Below are positions 35,337-43,520 of a DNA stretch of 64,000 bases, one piece after another. A program made the translations under genes and the position numbers. Source of the DNA: Aureibaculum marinum. GTDB lineage: Bacteria; Bacteroidota; Bacteroidia; Flavobacteriales; Flavobacteriaceae. The stretch covers positions 90,655 to 154,654 of the forward strand of contig NZ_RPFJ01000005.1 of the NCBI RefSeq assembly GCF_003813905.1, in the 5' to 3' direction. Below the pieces are notes generated by a model. The model did no database searches and was not told where the DNA came from. It saw only the letters and a program-made list of their open reading frames with translations. Every line of letters starts with the position of its first letter. Positions within the stretch are counted from its first letter, which is position 1.

Positions 35337-36239
35337 ATGAAAATTGATGTTCTAGTATCAGGAATGATGGTTGTAGATATTTTGACAAAAGTACCATCTT
35401 CATTTAACAAAGGAACCAAACATGAGGTTTCTAAAATTTTAGTACAAGGAGGTGCTCCTGCAGGAAATGCTGCTTGCGTAATTGCAAAAAACAATATAAA
35501 AACAGCTTTTCTTGGATATAAATCAACAAGCACTTTAAGCCAAATAGCAACCGAAGAATTTAAAAAATGTAATGTTGACACCTCGTTGTTAATCACACAT
35601 GCTAATTTTCAGCCTGCAATAGCTGTAGTTAATGTAGATTCAAAAAATGGAGATAGAACTGTTTTTTATTCCACTGAGAACTACCAACCTCTTCGCCCAA
35701 AGGACATTAATGAAGTTTGGATTAAAAATTGTCGTCTATTATTTGTAGATGGATATGATGTTGTTGGAAATTTAGAACTTTTAAAAATTGCAAAAAAATA
35801 TAACGTCCCTTCCGTTCTCGATATTGAGTCTGGTGACGTCAATATCCTAAAAGAAATGATTTCGTTGGGCAACCATATTATTTTACCGTTAGATGGAGCC
35901 CAAACACTAAGTAAATTGAGTTCTCCTGAAGATTGTTTAGAATACTTAAGCTCCTTAACCGAAGGCCAACTAGTAATCACAGATGGAGCCAATGGCAGCT
36001 GGGCTTCAGATGATAAAAACATAATTCACCAACCTGCTTATAAAACAAAAGTGGTTGACACCACTGGCTGTGGAGATGCCTTTCATGGTGCCTATGCCGT
36101 GGCCTTATTGGACAATAAAAATTTAAAAGAACGACTTGAATATGCTTCTGCATACGCTTCAATTATAGCTTCACATTTTGGCGGAAGAAGCTACTTCCCT
36201 AATAAAGAAGAGATTACAAATAAAATTTTAAACGTATAA
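35337..36239 (+). CDS. PfkB-family sugar kinase
   Basis: A 300-residue ribokinase-fold kinase. It shows the N-terminal glycine strand (VLVSGMMVVDIL), the GGAPAGNAACVIAKN substrate/lid region and the ATP signature DTTGCGDAFHGAYAVA with the catalytic aspartate near residue 248. Members phosphorylate ketoses, 2-keto-3-deoxygluconate or nucleosides. Its operon partners, an L-fucose/arabinose isomerase-like enzyme and a class II ketose-phosphate aldolase, suggest a ketose as substrate, such as tagatose. A 2-keto-3-deoxygluconate kinase role is the main alternative, since the L-anhydrogalactose route needs one. It is first in the operon and four bases from the isomerase gene. Confidence 0.85.
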   Translation: MKIDVLVSGMMVVDILTKVPSSFNKGTKHEVSKILVQGGAPAGNAACVIAKNNIKTAFLGYKSTSTLSQIATEEFKKCNVDTSLLITHANFQPAIAVVNVDSKNGDRTVFYSTENYQPLRPKDINEVWIKNCRLLFVDGYDVVGNLELLKIAKKYNVPSVLDIESGDVNILKEMISLGNHIILPLDGAQTLSKLSSPEDCLEYLSSLTEGQLVITDGANGSWASDDKNIIHQPAYKTKVVDTTGCGDAFHGAYAVALLDNKNLKERLEYASAYASIIASHFGGRSYFPNKEEITNKILNV

Positions 36240-36243
36240 AATT

Positions 36244-37800
36244 ATGGAAACTCATGTATTAAACAAGCCAAATACAAATTCAATCCATTTGAATTTAGAC
36301 ATCGCTCAACGACAAGGTGTGGTAGCTGATGAAATGGAAAAATTAATCTGCAACGCCCCTAAAAAACCACTTGTCAATATAGGTTTTATTGGAATAGGTT
36401 TTGAATTGCACTTTGATTGGGAAAAAGCAAAAAAGTCCTACTCAGATGCTGTAAAACAAACCAAAAATAGTTTTGGTTCGCACAATAAACTTTTAGCTTT
36501 AGACGAACCTATTCAAACTAAAAAAGAATTGGTAGATACATTAAACAAGTTTAATGCTAAAGGCATGAGTGGATTAATTATTTACCAAGCTTCATATATT
36601 TCTGGCGATTTAGCTCTAGCTCTTGGCTATTGGTTACGAGAAAACAAAATGCCTTTACTTAGTTGGTCTCATGGTGAGGTTACTGGTGGCAGATTAACAG
36701 CTAATAGACTCTGCGGACAAAATTTTTTATTAAACATTTTAAACTCATTAGAAGTAAAGTATTCTTGGGTATTTAATTCCCCTAAAACAAAACAGTTAGA
36801 TAGTATTCTAGACCGATTTATACGTGTTGCAACCGCAAAAAAAAGAATGCAACATACCAATATGCTTATGATAGGTGGCATGCGTGTTCCTGGTTTTTAC
36901 GACTGCGAACTCAACGAAATGTCTATAGCAAAGCATTTTGGTTTAGGTGTAAAAAGAGTAGATATAGAAACCATTTGGAAACATGGTGATAAATTCAAAA
37001 AACAAGACATTGAACATATTGTATATAAATTAACAAACAACAACAACTGTGCTTTAACTAAAATAAACCAACGAGAGTTATTTTTATCTGTAAGATTCAG
37101 TTTAGCTATTGCAGATTACGCCCGTCAGGGAAATTATTTAGGAGTGGCATTAAAGAACTGGCCCGAATTATTCGATAATTATCAAATAGCTGGCGATGGA
37201 GCAGGAGCATTAGTACAAGATTTAGGAATTCCTGTAGCCGATGAATCCGATATGGGAGGTTTACTCACCATGATTACAATAAATGAAATCAGTAATGGAA
37301 AAGCCGTACCTACACTTACAGACCTGTCCATTCTTAATGCTGATGAGAACAAATTAGGAATGTGGCATTGCGGAGGTTCATCTACCAAATTACTAAAATC
37401 AGGTACTAAATTCGAAATTAGAAACCATAGCATTTTAGATAATTATGATAAAGAAAAATCATACGGAATGTTATTGGAATTTTTACTTGAAAAAGGAGAC
37501 ATAACTATAGCTAAATATCAATACCCACACGCTTCTTCAATGTTTTCCTTTGAAGGTAAAATCATAGACTCTCCTATGCGATTTAGAGGAGCCTATGGAG
37601 AAGTAAAACCTAAAAATATAAACGCTACTACTATACTTAACACCATTTTAAGCAAAGGATTGGATCATCATTGGATTATTGGAAGAGGTCATATACAAGA
37701 AGATTTAAAAGAGTTCAACCACTGGTCAGGTATAAAAAACATATTAGAAGTAGGGCATAGCCTCTATGGAAGAAGTATTCAAAAAGAATTGAACTATTAA
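36244..37800 (+). CDS. L-fucose/L-arabinose isomerase family protein
   Basis: A 518-residue aldose-ketose isomerase-fold protein. The N-terminal Rossmann-like domain begins PLVNIGFIGIGFELHFD. The C-terminal metal-binding domain has DESDMGGLLTMITINE and LGMWHCGGSSTKL, as in L-fucose isomerase-like proteins; the glutamate and aspartate should bind Mn2+. It is shorter than E. coli FucI (about 590) and near AraA (about 500). L-fucose is 6-deoxy-L-galactose, so such an enzyme could act on L-galactose, the sugar of porphyran, giving L-tagatose. This is an inference from chemistry and place. It lies between a PfkB kinase and a class II aldolase in one operon. Confidence 0.75.
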   Translation: METHVLNKPNTNSIHLNLDIAQRQGVVADEMEKLICNAPKKPLVNIGFIGIGFELHFDWEKAKKSYSDAVKQTKNSFGSHNKLLALDEPIQTKKELVDTLNKFNAKGMSGLIIYQASYISGDLALALGYWLRENKMPLLSWSHGEVTGGRLTANRLCGQNFLLNILNSLEVKYSWVFNSPKTKQLDSILDRFIRVATAKKRMQHTNMLMIGGMRVPGFYDCELNEMSIAKHFGLGVKRVDIETIWKHGDKFKKQDIEHIVYKLTNNNNCALTKINQRELFLSVRFSLAIADYARQGNYLGVALKNWPELFDNYQIAGDGAGALVQDLGIPVADESDMGGLLTMITINEISNGKAVPTLTDLSILNADENKLGMWHCGGSSTKLLKSGTKFEIRNHSILDNYDKEKSYGMLLEFLLEKGDITIAKYQYPHASSMFSFEGKIIDSPMRFRGAYGEVKPKNINATTILNTILSKGLDHHWIIGRGHIQEDLKEFNHWSGIKNILEVGHSLYGRSIQKELNY

Positions 37801-37813
37801 ATACAAGAACATT

Positions 37814-38671
37814 ATGAAAAAAGAGAATTTAATTACATTACTAAACAATTATAGAAAACAACAAAAATGTATAATTGGCTTTAATGTAAACGATATATAC
37901 GACTTAAAAGCAGTAGCTTTAGCTGCAGACGAAGCTAATTGCCCTGTTATGGCTATGACATACCCCCCTGTGGTTGAACTAAATTCAAGTTATCTGTGTA
38001 GAAAAATGGTAGATGGCATACAGCCATTTTCTAAAAATCCTATTTACTTACATTTAGACCACAGTATTTCTGTTGACATGTGCAAAAAAGCCATTGATGA
38101 CGGTTATGATTCTGTAATGATTGATGGCTCCCAAAAAAGTTTAAAGGAAAATATTGCAATGACCAAAGAAGTGGTAAAATATGCTGAAACCGCAGCAGGG
38201 GTTATGGTGGAAGCTGAAATTGGAAAAATTATGGGAAGAAATGTTGTTGTAAAATCAGATGACGATTTTTTAGCTAGCGTAGCCGATGTAAAAGCCATGG
38301 TTGAAGAAGCAGGCCCACATATCATGGCAGTTGGAATTGGTACCGCTCATGGCTTTACTCCTCAAACTCCAAAAATTCATTTTGATAGACTCTCTGAAAT
38401 AGCCACTGCTATTAAAGAACCTTTAGTTTTACATGGTGGCACAGGAATACCTGACATCGACATTCAAAAGTCAATAAAAATGGGAGTTGCAAAATTAAAC
38501 GTAGGTACCATTGTTCATACAACTTATATGAAAGAATTGTATAAAGAAATGGCTAAAGATATCGACTCAGCGTACCCTCCTTATTTATTAAAGAGCGTTA
38601 TTCCTAAAATTAAAGAAGTTGTTCTCGACCGCTTAAATGTAGTTAACTTTAAAAGCAAGGCATTAATATAA
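37814..38671 (+). CDS. class II ketose-phosphate aldolase (fructose/tagatose-bisphosphate aldolase family)
   Basis: A 285-residue zinc aldolase of the FbaA/GatY family. Zinc-binding and active-site segments are YLHLDHSISVDMC, VEAEIGKIMG, GIGTAHGFT and VLHGGTGIPD. The catalytic aspartate is in LDHS. Members cleave fructose- or tagatose-bisphosphate, or ketose-1-phosphates, into DHAP and an aldehyde. It is the third gene of the AraC-linked operon and the natural end of the isomerase-kinase-aldolase chain. With one kinase in the set, a ketose-1-phosphate is the simpler substrate. A strong terminator follows at 38697. Confidence 0.85.
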   Translation: MKKENLITLLNNYRKQQKCIIGFNVNDIYDLKAVALAADEANCPVMAMTYPPVVELNSSYLCRKMVDGIQPFSKNPIYLHLDHSISVDMCKKAIDDGYDSVMIDGSQKSLKENIAMTKEVVKYAETAAGVMVEAEIGKIMGRNVVVKSDDDFLASVADVKAMVEEAGPHIMAVGIGTAHGFTPQTPKIHFDRLSEIATAIKEPLVLHGGTGIPDIDIQKSIKMGVAKLNVGTIVHTTYMKELYKEMAKDIDSAYPPYLLKSVIPKIKEVVLDRLNVVNFKSKALI

Positions 38672-38696
38672 ATTTTAACTCAATAGATTAGATATA

Positions 38697-38724
38697 AAAG
38701 GTTCGTAATTACGAACCTTTTTTT
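38697..38724. terminator. bidirectional rho-independent terminator
   Basis: A perfect 24-bp palindrome (AAAGGTTCGTAA and its complement, 38697-38720) followed by further T residues. It lies between two convergent genes, the aldolase (+) and the FG-GAP protein (-), and can serve both because A- and T-runs flank it. Confidence 0.85.
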
Positions 38725-38733
38725 ATTACAATA

Positions 38734-41700
38734 TTATTCTATTTCAATTTGTAATGGAAGTATATCATCTTCATACATTGTGCCGTCACTTGAAGTAAAA
38801 GTTACCCGTATTTGATAAAATTGCCCTTTGGGCAATGCTTCCGAAGGTATATACCCTTTTAAAGAAAAAGTTGTTTCGGCTGTGCCCGACTCCGTATTTA
38901 AAGCCTCTTTATATACATGGACAACATCTTTTATGGGAATCCATTTATTTTTAAAGTGCCGCAACCAAAACCTAATACCTCCTTCATCGGCAGAGATTAC
39001 GCGGTTTCCAGAACCGGCATGATAATTTACCCTCACTTTTATAACATCATTCACTATTAGGGCTTTGTTTTTATATTGAGCCTTGTTTGTGATTTTAATA
39101 TAGGGTGCAACAAAGGTTTCGATATTAAATTCGATTTCGGAGGTAACGGAACTATCCTTGGTTGATACACGCACCGTGGTTTTACCCGGGGCAATGGCAT
39201 GAACGGTACCGTTGTTTTCTACGGTGAGGATGTCGGTATTATCTGATGACCAAATAAGTTCAGGATTGTCGGCATTATTTGGTAGAACTGTTGCCAACAC
39301 TACTGTACTTTGCCCTGTATATAATTTTGTTTTTGGGGCCCGTAAAGAAATTGATGTCACTGGTTTGGGAGTACATTCAATGATTTTTATTTTTCTATTG
39401 GTCGACAATCCATTCGCTTTACTTGTAACCTTTATTATAGCCGATTTATCAGGTTTTCCAAGTGCAGAAACAACTCCATTTTCATCAACGGAAACTATCT
39501 TTTCGTTGCTTGATGACCATATTACATCTTTATTGACATTTTGCGGAATGACAGAAAGTGAAAGTGGAGTTTTAGTCCCTTTACGGATTGTTGTTGGTTC
39601 AAAAGATAATGATTCAGGGTCCAGTTTATCGGTATCATAAATGACATTCGCCGATTTGTTTTTAAACGCAACGATTTCCCCATTTCTCCAACGTATTCGG
39701 ATGCTTTTTATTTTTGATTCTTTACCGATTCCGAAATGTACTATGTTCAATAAGCTTTGTGAGAATACTTCTCCGGCCGACCCAACACGTTTTCTATATT
39801 CATTATCGGTTGTATTTACGATAACCTCTGCGGAAATAGGATCAACATTCGATTTTGGGGCATATCCGACCCGTACCAGCACATAGTTATTTTCGGTATT
39901 GGTGGTATTGCTAAACAAATACCATTCTCCGCCTTCGCTGCCGTTCAATAAGTCGATTTTTCCATCCAAATCAAAATCAAATGCTTGTCCCATGTCTCCG
40001 TTTCCTGGAGCTCCAACATCATTTGCCCCGTGCATTGTAGTTATTTCAAAAGAACTGTTTCCGGTATTTAGGAGCATCAGGTCAGAAACCCGTCCCCCAA
40101 TTCGTCCCCATCGATAAACAAAAAGGTCTTGATGGCTATCATTATTAAAGTCACCCGTGGTAACCCCCATGGCATTTCCTCCTAGTGGAATATTCCACTC
40201 ATTGGAAACATCTTTAAAACCAGTGCCGTCATTTCGTAGTAGAACATCGAAATGGTTCCTGTTCTGTGGTATAAATTGGGGATTTACTTGGTTAACGCCC
40301 GAAAGACTAAATCGGTATTGCCAAAAGAAATTATCGTCCCGAACCAAAATACCTTTCCACATTGAGTTGCCTATATACCCTAGATAAAATCCATTTTCAG
40401 AAATATCATTTGGCCATCCTTTAGCTTCTTCAGGTTTAATTTCGAGCTCTTCGTCAGATTTTACAATTTTTGATGTTTTGTTCTTTCCCAAGAAAATAGG
40501 GTAATCCTTACCGAGTAGAGAACCTTGGGCCAAGTAGTAGTATTTATGCAACTTTATTTTCCCTTCAGAATTGAATTCAAAAGCATCGGTGCCTTTATAA
40601 CCACGTGTTTTTATTGCCAGTTCTTTTGTAATGGGGTCAAAATCAAGAAAAGGTGTTTCGCCTTTTCCATGCTCAAAACGCATTCCCCTCGCCAAATAGA
40701 GGTCTAGATCACCATCATTGTCGATGTCTATATCCGTTACGGCATTAATATACCTCAATGAACGAATATTCTCAGGAATAAGTGTGGTTACTTCTGTAAA
40801 GGTAAAACCCCCATTCCCTTTCCATAAAGTTAAGGGGCTAAAAAAAATAAGGTCATCAATATTGTCATTATTAAAATCTGTAACCAGTACGCGAGATTGC
40901 TCAACATCCTCAATACCTTTTACAGACCTATAGGTAAATGTTCCATCCCCGTTATTTTCATAGAAAAAGTGCTGTGGCTTATCAAAATTGAGGGTAGACT
41001 CATTGTATAGCAACAGATCAAGATTTCCATCTAAATCCATGTCCATCCATTTAGAACCTCTTCCCCTTCCTCCTTTATCTATACCCACATCTCCGGTAAA
41101 TAGTACAAATGTATTGTGGTCGTTTAAATAAAAATTTGCTGTCGAAGGATTTGTACCATTGCCACCCCCTTGTTCTAAAACAAGATCTAGGTCACCATCA
41201 TTATCATAATCTCCCAGAGATGTTCCATGAAGATCGTGTTTAAACCATCTGGACAGATCCTTATCATGTTTTGTTACCGTACCATCGCCATTGTTCCAAT
41301 ATAATTTGCTTGTTTCGGCATTGTGGTTGTTTACGATAAAGTCATAATCCCCATCATTATCTATATCTGCAATTGATGGTCCTGCATATTTTAGGGAGCT
41401 TACTTTATCCAAGCCTGCTTGTTCCGAAATATCTTTATAAACCGGAATGTCGATTTCATTAATATCTTCAAAACGATAACTGTATATGGTCAATTTTTCG
41501 TCCAATGCCCGAAATTGTATCTGAACATCGCCTTGTTTATAAAAATTAACAATTGCTGTTACTACCTGTTCTCCTTTATTCGGAAGATTTATATCATCTA
41601 TTAAAAGTCGATTGTCTTCTAGAATGCTCAAGCCTGCATAATCACCAGGGTTATTTACCTGCAAAATGAGTTTTTTATCCAAGCTTCCGGTTACCTGATA

Positions 41701-41796
41701 ATCTATTGTTACAGGTTTTGAGGGTAAAACTTCAATTGTTTGTGCATGTATACTATAGGTAAAAGCAACAACAATCAGTAAAAAAAAGTGTTTCAT
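38734..41796 (-). CDS. secreted FG-GAP/VCBS protein with UnbV and two BIG2 domains
   Basis: A protein of about 1020 residues with a signal peptide (MKHFFLLIVVAFTYSIHAQ). The ATG at 41796 gives a clean signal sequence; an upstream ATG at 41817 would add seven residues. Domains in order: a short beta domain, a propeller with many DxDxDG calcium loops (DIDNDGDYD, DYDNDGDLD, DMDLDGNLD, DFNNDNIDD, DIDNDGDLD), an ASPIC/UnbV module (GKESKIKSIRIRWRNGEIV), two bacterial Ig-like BIG2 domains (VIWSSSNEKIVSVDENGVV and LIWSSDNTDILTVENNGTV) and a C-terminal beta domain. It is the longer relative of the lipoprotein at 17633. Such proteins probably bind glycan at the cell surface; no catalytic site is seen. 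It is transcribed alone. Confidence 0.8.
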   Translation of the reverse strand: MKHFFLLIVVAFTYSIHAQTIEVLPSKPVTIDYQVTGSLDKKLILQVNNPGDYAGLSILEDNRLLIDDINLPNKGEQVVTAIVNFYKQGDVQIQFRALDEKLTIYSYRFEDINEIDIPVYKDISEQAGLDKVSSLKYAGPSIADIDNDGDYDFIVNNHNAETSKLYWNNGDGTVTKHDKDLSRWFKHDLHGTSLGDYDNDGDLDLVLEQGGGNGTNPSTANFYLNDHNTFVLFTGDVGIDKGGRGRGSKWMDMDLDGNLDLLLYNESTLNFDKPQHFFYENNGDGTFTYRSVKGIEDVEQSRVLVTDFNNDNIDDLIFFSPLTLWKGNGGFTFTEVTTLIPENIRSLRYINAVTDIDIDNDGDLDLYLARGMRFEHGKGETPFLDFDPITKELAIKTRGYKGTDAFEFNSEGKIKLHKYYYLAQGSLLGKDYPIFLGKNKTSKIVKSDEELEIKPEEAKGWPNDISENGFYLGYIGNSMWKGILVRDDNFFWQYRFSLSGVNQVNPQFIPQNRNHFDVLLRNDGTGFKDVSNEWNIPLGGNAMGVTTGDFNNDSHQDLFVYRWGRIGGRVSDLMLLNTGNSSFEITTMHGANDVGAPGNGDMGQAFDFDLDGKIDLLNGSEGGEWYLFSNTTNTENNYVLVRVGYAPKSNVDPISAEVIVNTTDNEYRKRVGSAGEVFSQSLLNIVHFGIGKESKIKSIRIRWRNGEIVAFKNKSANVIYDTDKLDPESLSFEPTTIRKGTKTPLSLSVIPQNVNKDVIWSSSNEKIVSVDENGVVSALGKPDKSAIIKVTSKANGLSTNRKIKIIECTPKPVTSISLRAPKTKLYTGQSTVVLATVLPNNADNPELIWSSDNTDILTVENNGTVHAIAPGKTTVRVSTKDSSVTSEIEFNIETFVAPYIKITNKAQYKNKALIVNDVIKVRVNYHAGSGNRVISADEGGIRFWLRHFKNKWIPIKDVVHVYKEALNTESGTAETTFSLKGYIPSEALPKGQFYQIRVTFTSSDGTMYEDDILPLQIEIE

Positions 41797-41820
41797 AATA
41801 AAATTAACAATTTGCAAAAA

Positions 41821-42062
41821 ACCATCTGATTTCCAAAGTCTTGACCTCTATACATTTCTTGTCAAACAGCACCTATTCTCCTAGGATCTTTACCTATTAA
41901 AAAGGACTTATAATATTCAATGACTACAACAACAGCCAATTCTCTAGTTGATATTCCTGAAGCCTCCCAACCATAACATCCTTTATTAATCTCAACTTTT
42001 ACATCCAATTGTGTTCAATTTCCAACTCTGATAGGATAAGTTTTTATATTTATAATTTTCAT
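41821..42062 (-). pseudogene. relic of galactonate dehydratase-like gene (N-terminal part)
   Basis: On the complement one frame from ATG at 42062 reads about 75 residues of the enolase-superfamily N-terminal domain: DVKVEINKGCYGWEASG, then STRELAVVVVIEYYKSFLIG, then KDPRRIGAV*QEMYRG. This follows the galactonate dehydratase pattern (GWGEA...GRELAVAGAVEHY...LIGKDP..IG.LWQEMYR). It has two in-frame TGA stops, the second where tryptophan is expected, and a glycine codon is missing from GWGEA. The match ends near 41821, next to the start of the FG-GAP gene. The gene is dead. It lies divergent to an MFS relic, with an operator between them. Confidence 0.7.
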
Positions 42063-42119
42063 AAAAATCTAATTTTTTATAAATGTAATTTAGAAACCCC
42101 ACCTTTATATAATTACGAA

Positions 42120-42137
42120 CTAGACAAAAACTAAACA
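42120..42137 (+). promoter_or_regulatory. heptamer direct-repeat operator, copy 2
   Basis: CTAGACA-AAAA-CTAAACA, between the divergent relics of galactonate dehydratase and the MFS transporter and 46 bases before the latter. Same arrangement as the copies at 13279, 61523 and 63380. Confidence 0.55.
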
Positions 42138-42182
42138 CTACTATATTTTTAACCACTTAACAAGTCATACCTTTTTATTACA

Positions 42183-42765
42183 ATGTATATTGTGGTGACA
42201 ATTTTTTTAGCTATGGCAAAACAAACTGGAAAACGCTACAACTTACCATTTAAAGTGTTTACAATATTGACAACCAGACATTTACGCGGAAAAAATATAT
42301 CTATAGCGGCTTTTACCATAAGAAAAGAACTAAATTTATCAACTGTTCAAATGGGATTCATTTTTTCCGCATTCGCATGGATATACTCTATACTTCAAAT
42401 TCCTGGTGGAATAATAGTAGATAAGGTAAAATCTAGAATATTGTATCCTATTATATTAATCCTTTGGACTATTGCTACTTTAATACAAGGTTTTGTAAAT
42501 CCTCTTTCATCTTTAATAGGTCTAAGAGCTGCCATAGGAGTTTTCGAAACACTTTCGTACTCTTTGAATAATAAAATTATTACAAATTGGTTTCCTGAGA
42601 AAGAAAGAGCTAGTACAATTGCAGTTTATATTTCAGGACAACTTATAAGTTTAGCATTTTTAACCTCTGTTTTAGTAATAATACAGGATGCTTTAGGATG
42701 GAGAGATTTATTTATTGTATCTGGATAAATAAGTATAATATGGGCTTTTATTTGGTATTTTTATA
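42183..42765 (+). pseudogene. truncated MFS transporter, ACS/hexuronate-galactonate type
   Basis: The first 181 codons encode about half of an anion:cation symporter family permease: ISIAAFTIRKELNLSTVQMG, IFSAFAWIYSILQIPGG and ITNWFPEKERASTIAVYISG are family segments. The loop before the second segment (normally with N-Y-L-D-R) is degraded. A TAA at 42726-42728 stops the frame at FIVSG, yet the same frame continues recognisably as ISIIWAFIWYF to about 42765, where two further stops follow and the match passes into lactonase-like sequence. The second half of the permease (about 220 residues) is gone. Relatives carry galactonate or hexuronates. ATG at 42211 is an alternative start. The open part could still be translated but not as a working carrier. 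Confidence 0.75.
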
Positions 42766-42894
42766 ATTGATAAAAACGGCAAACATTTAGGTGCCATAAA
42801 GACTAATTAATTAACATCAAATTGTACTTTCAATGACGATGAATCTATTTTAGATGTTCCTTGTCATGAATTAATATTAAGAATTAAAATAACT
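42754..42894 (+). pseudogene. C-terminal relic of SMP-30/gluconolactonase-like gene
   Basis: Directly after the MFS relic one frame reads IDKNGKHLGAIKTN, a TAA, then LTSNCTFNDDESILDVPCHE and LILRIKIT. This follows the C-terminal strands of SMP-30/gluconolactonase proteins (DxxGKHLGTI, TANCTFGDDGSTLYIT, LCRIKT). It has one in-frame stop and no 5' part; the start was evidently lost in the same deletion that removed the MFS 3' half. It stays in frame with the aldolase that follows at 42895. Confidence 0.55.
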
Positions 42895-43520
42895 ATGAAC
42901 CAATTTTCAGAAAAACTTTTTTCTAAAACTCCAATTGTTGGAATTTTAAGAGGTTATGACAAAGAAACTGTATTAAGCATTTCTAGAGTATTTGTTAACC
43001 CCGGTTTTACCAACCTAGAAGTTACTAAAAACTCACCTAATGACTACGGTATTATTGAAGAATTGGTTGCTGAATTTGAAGGAAAATTAAATATTGGTTG
43101 CGGTACAATTCTATCAATAAAAGATGCTAGAAAAGCAATAAAAGTAGGAGCAAGTTTTATAGTTACACCAATAGTAGAGAAAAAAGTGATTAAGTATTGT
43201 GTTAAAAAAATCTGCCTATTTTTCCAGGAGCTTTTTCACCTACAGAAATTCATAATGCATGGAAATGGGGAGCTAAAATGGTAAAAGTTTTTCCTTCCGC
43301 AAATATGGCTCCTAGTTATTTGAAAAATGTATCTGCTCTCTTAGATTTTATAGATTTAATGCCAACAGGTGGTGTATCCTTAGAAAACATACTTGAGTTT
43401 AGAAAAGCTGGTGCGAAAGCTTTTGGTATGGGAGGCTTACTTTTTGATTCTGAATTGATAAAAAATAAAGATTGGGAAGGGTTGGGGCAGCATTTCAATA
43501 AATTTCAACAACTTTTATAA
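42895..43520 (+). pseudogene. KDPG/KDPGal aldolase with a frameshift
   Basis: Class I aldolases of this family cleave 2-keto-3-deoxy-6-phosphogluconate or -galactonate to pyruvate and glyceraldehyde 3-phosphate. The first frame (42895-43284) gives LFSKTPIVGILRGYDKET, NIGCGTILSIKDA and SFIVTPIVEKKVIKYC. At the A-run 43203-43209 the frame is lost: one additional A would continue NLPIFPGAFSPTEIHNAW-KWGAKMVKVFPSAN, which supplies the Schiff-base lysine (MVKVFPS). The second frame runs on to 43520, with an internal ATG at 43278. The two halves make a normal-length protein of about 208 residues. It is a recent inactivation, a sequencing error, or slippage; the degraded neighbours favour the first. 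Its stop overlaps the GH2 start. Confidence 0.75.

Noticed and set aside
39212..40933. Up to 142-codon frames on the + strand opposite the large FG-GAP/BIG2 gene
   Set aside because: Antisense shadows of a clear 1020-residue secreted protein; rich in serine, proline and phenylalanine as expected from antisense reading.
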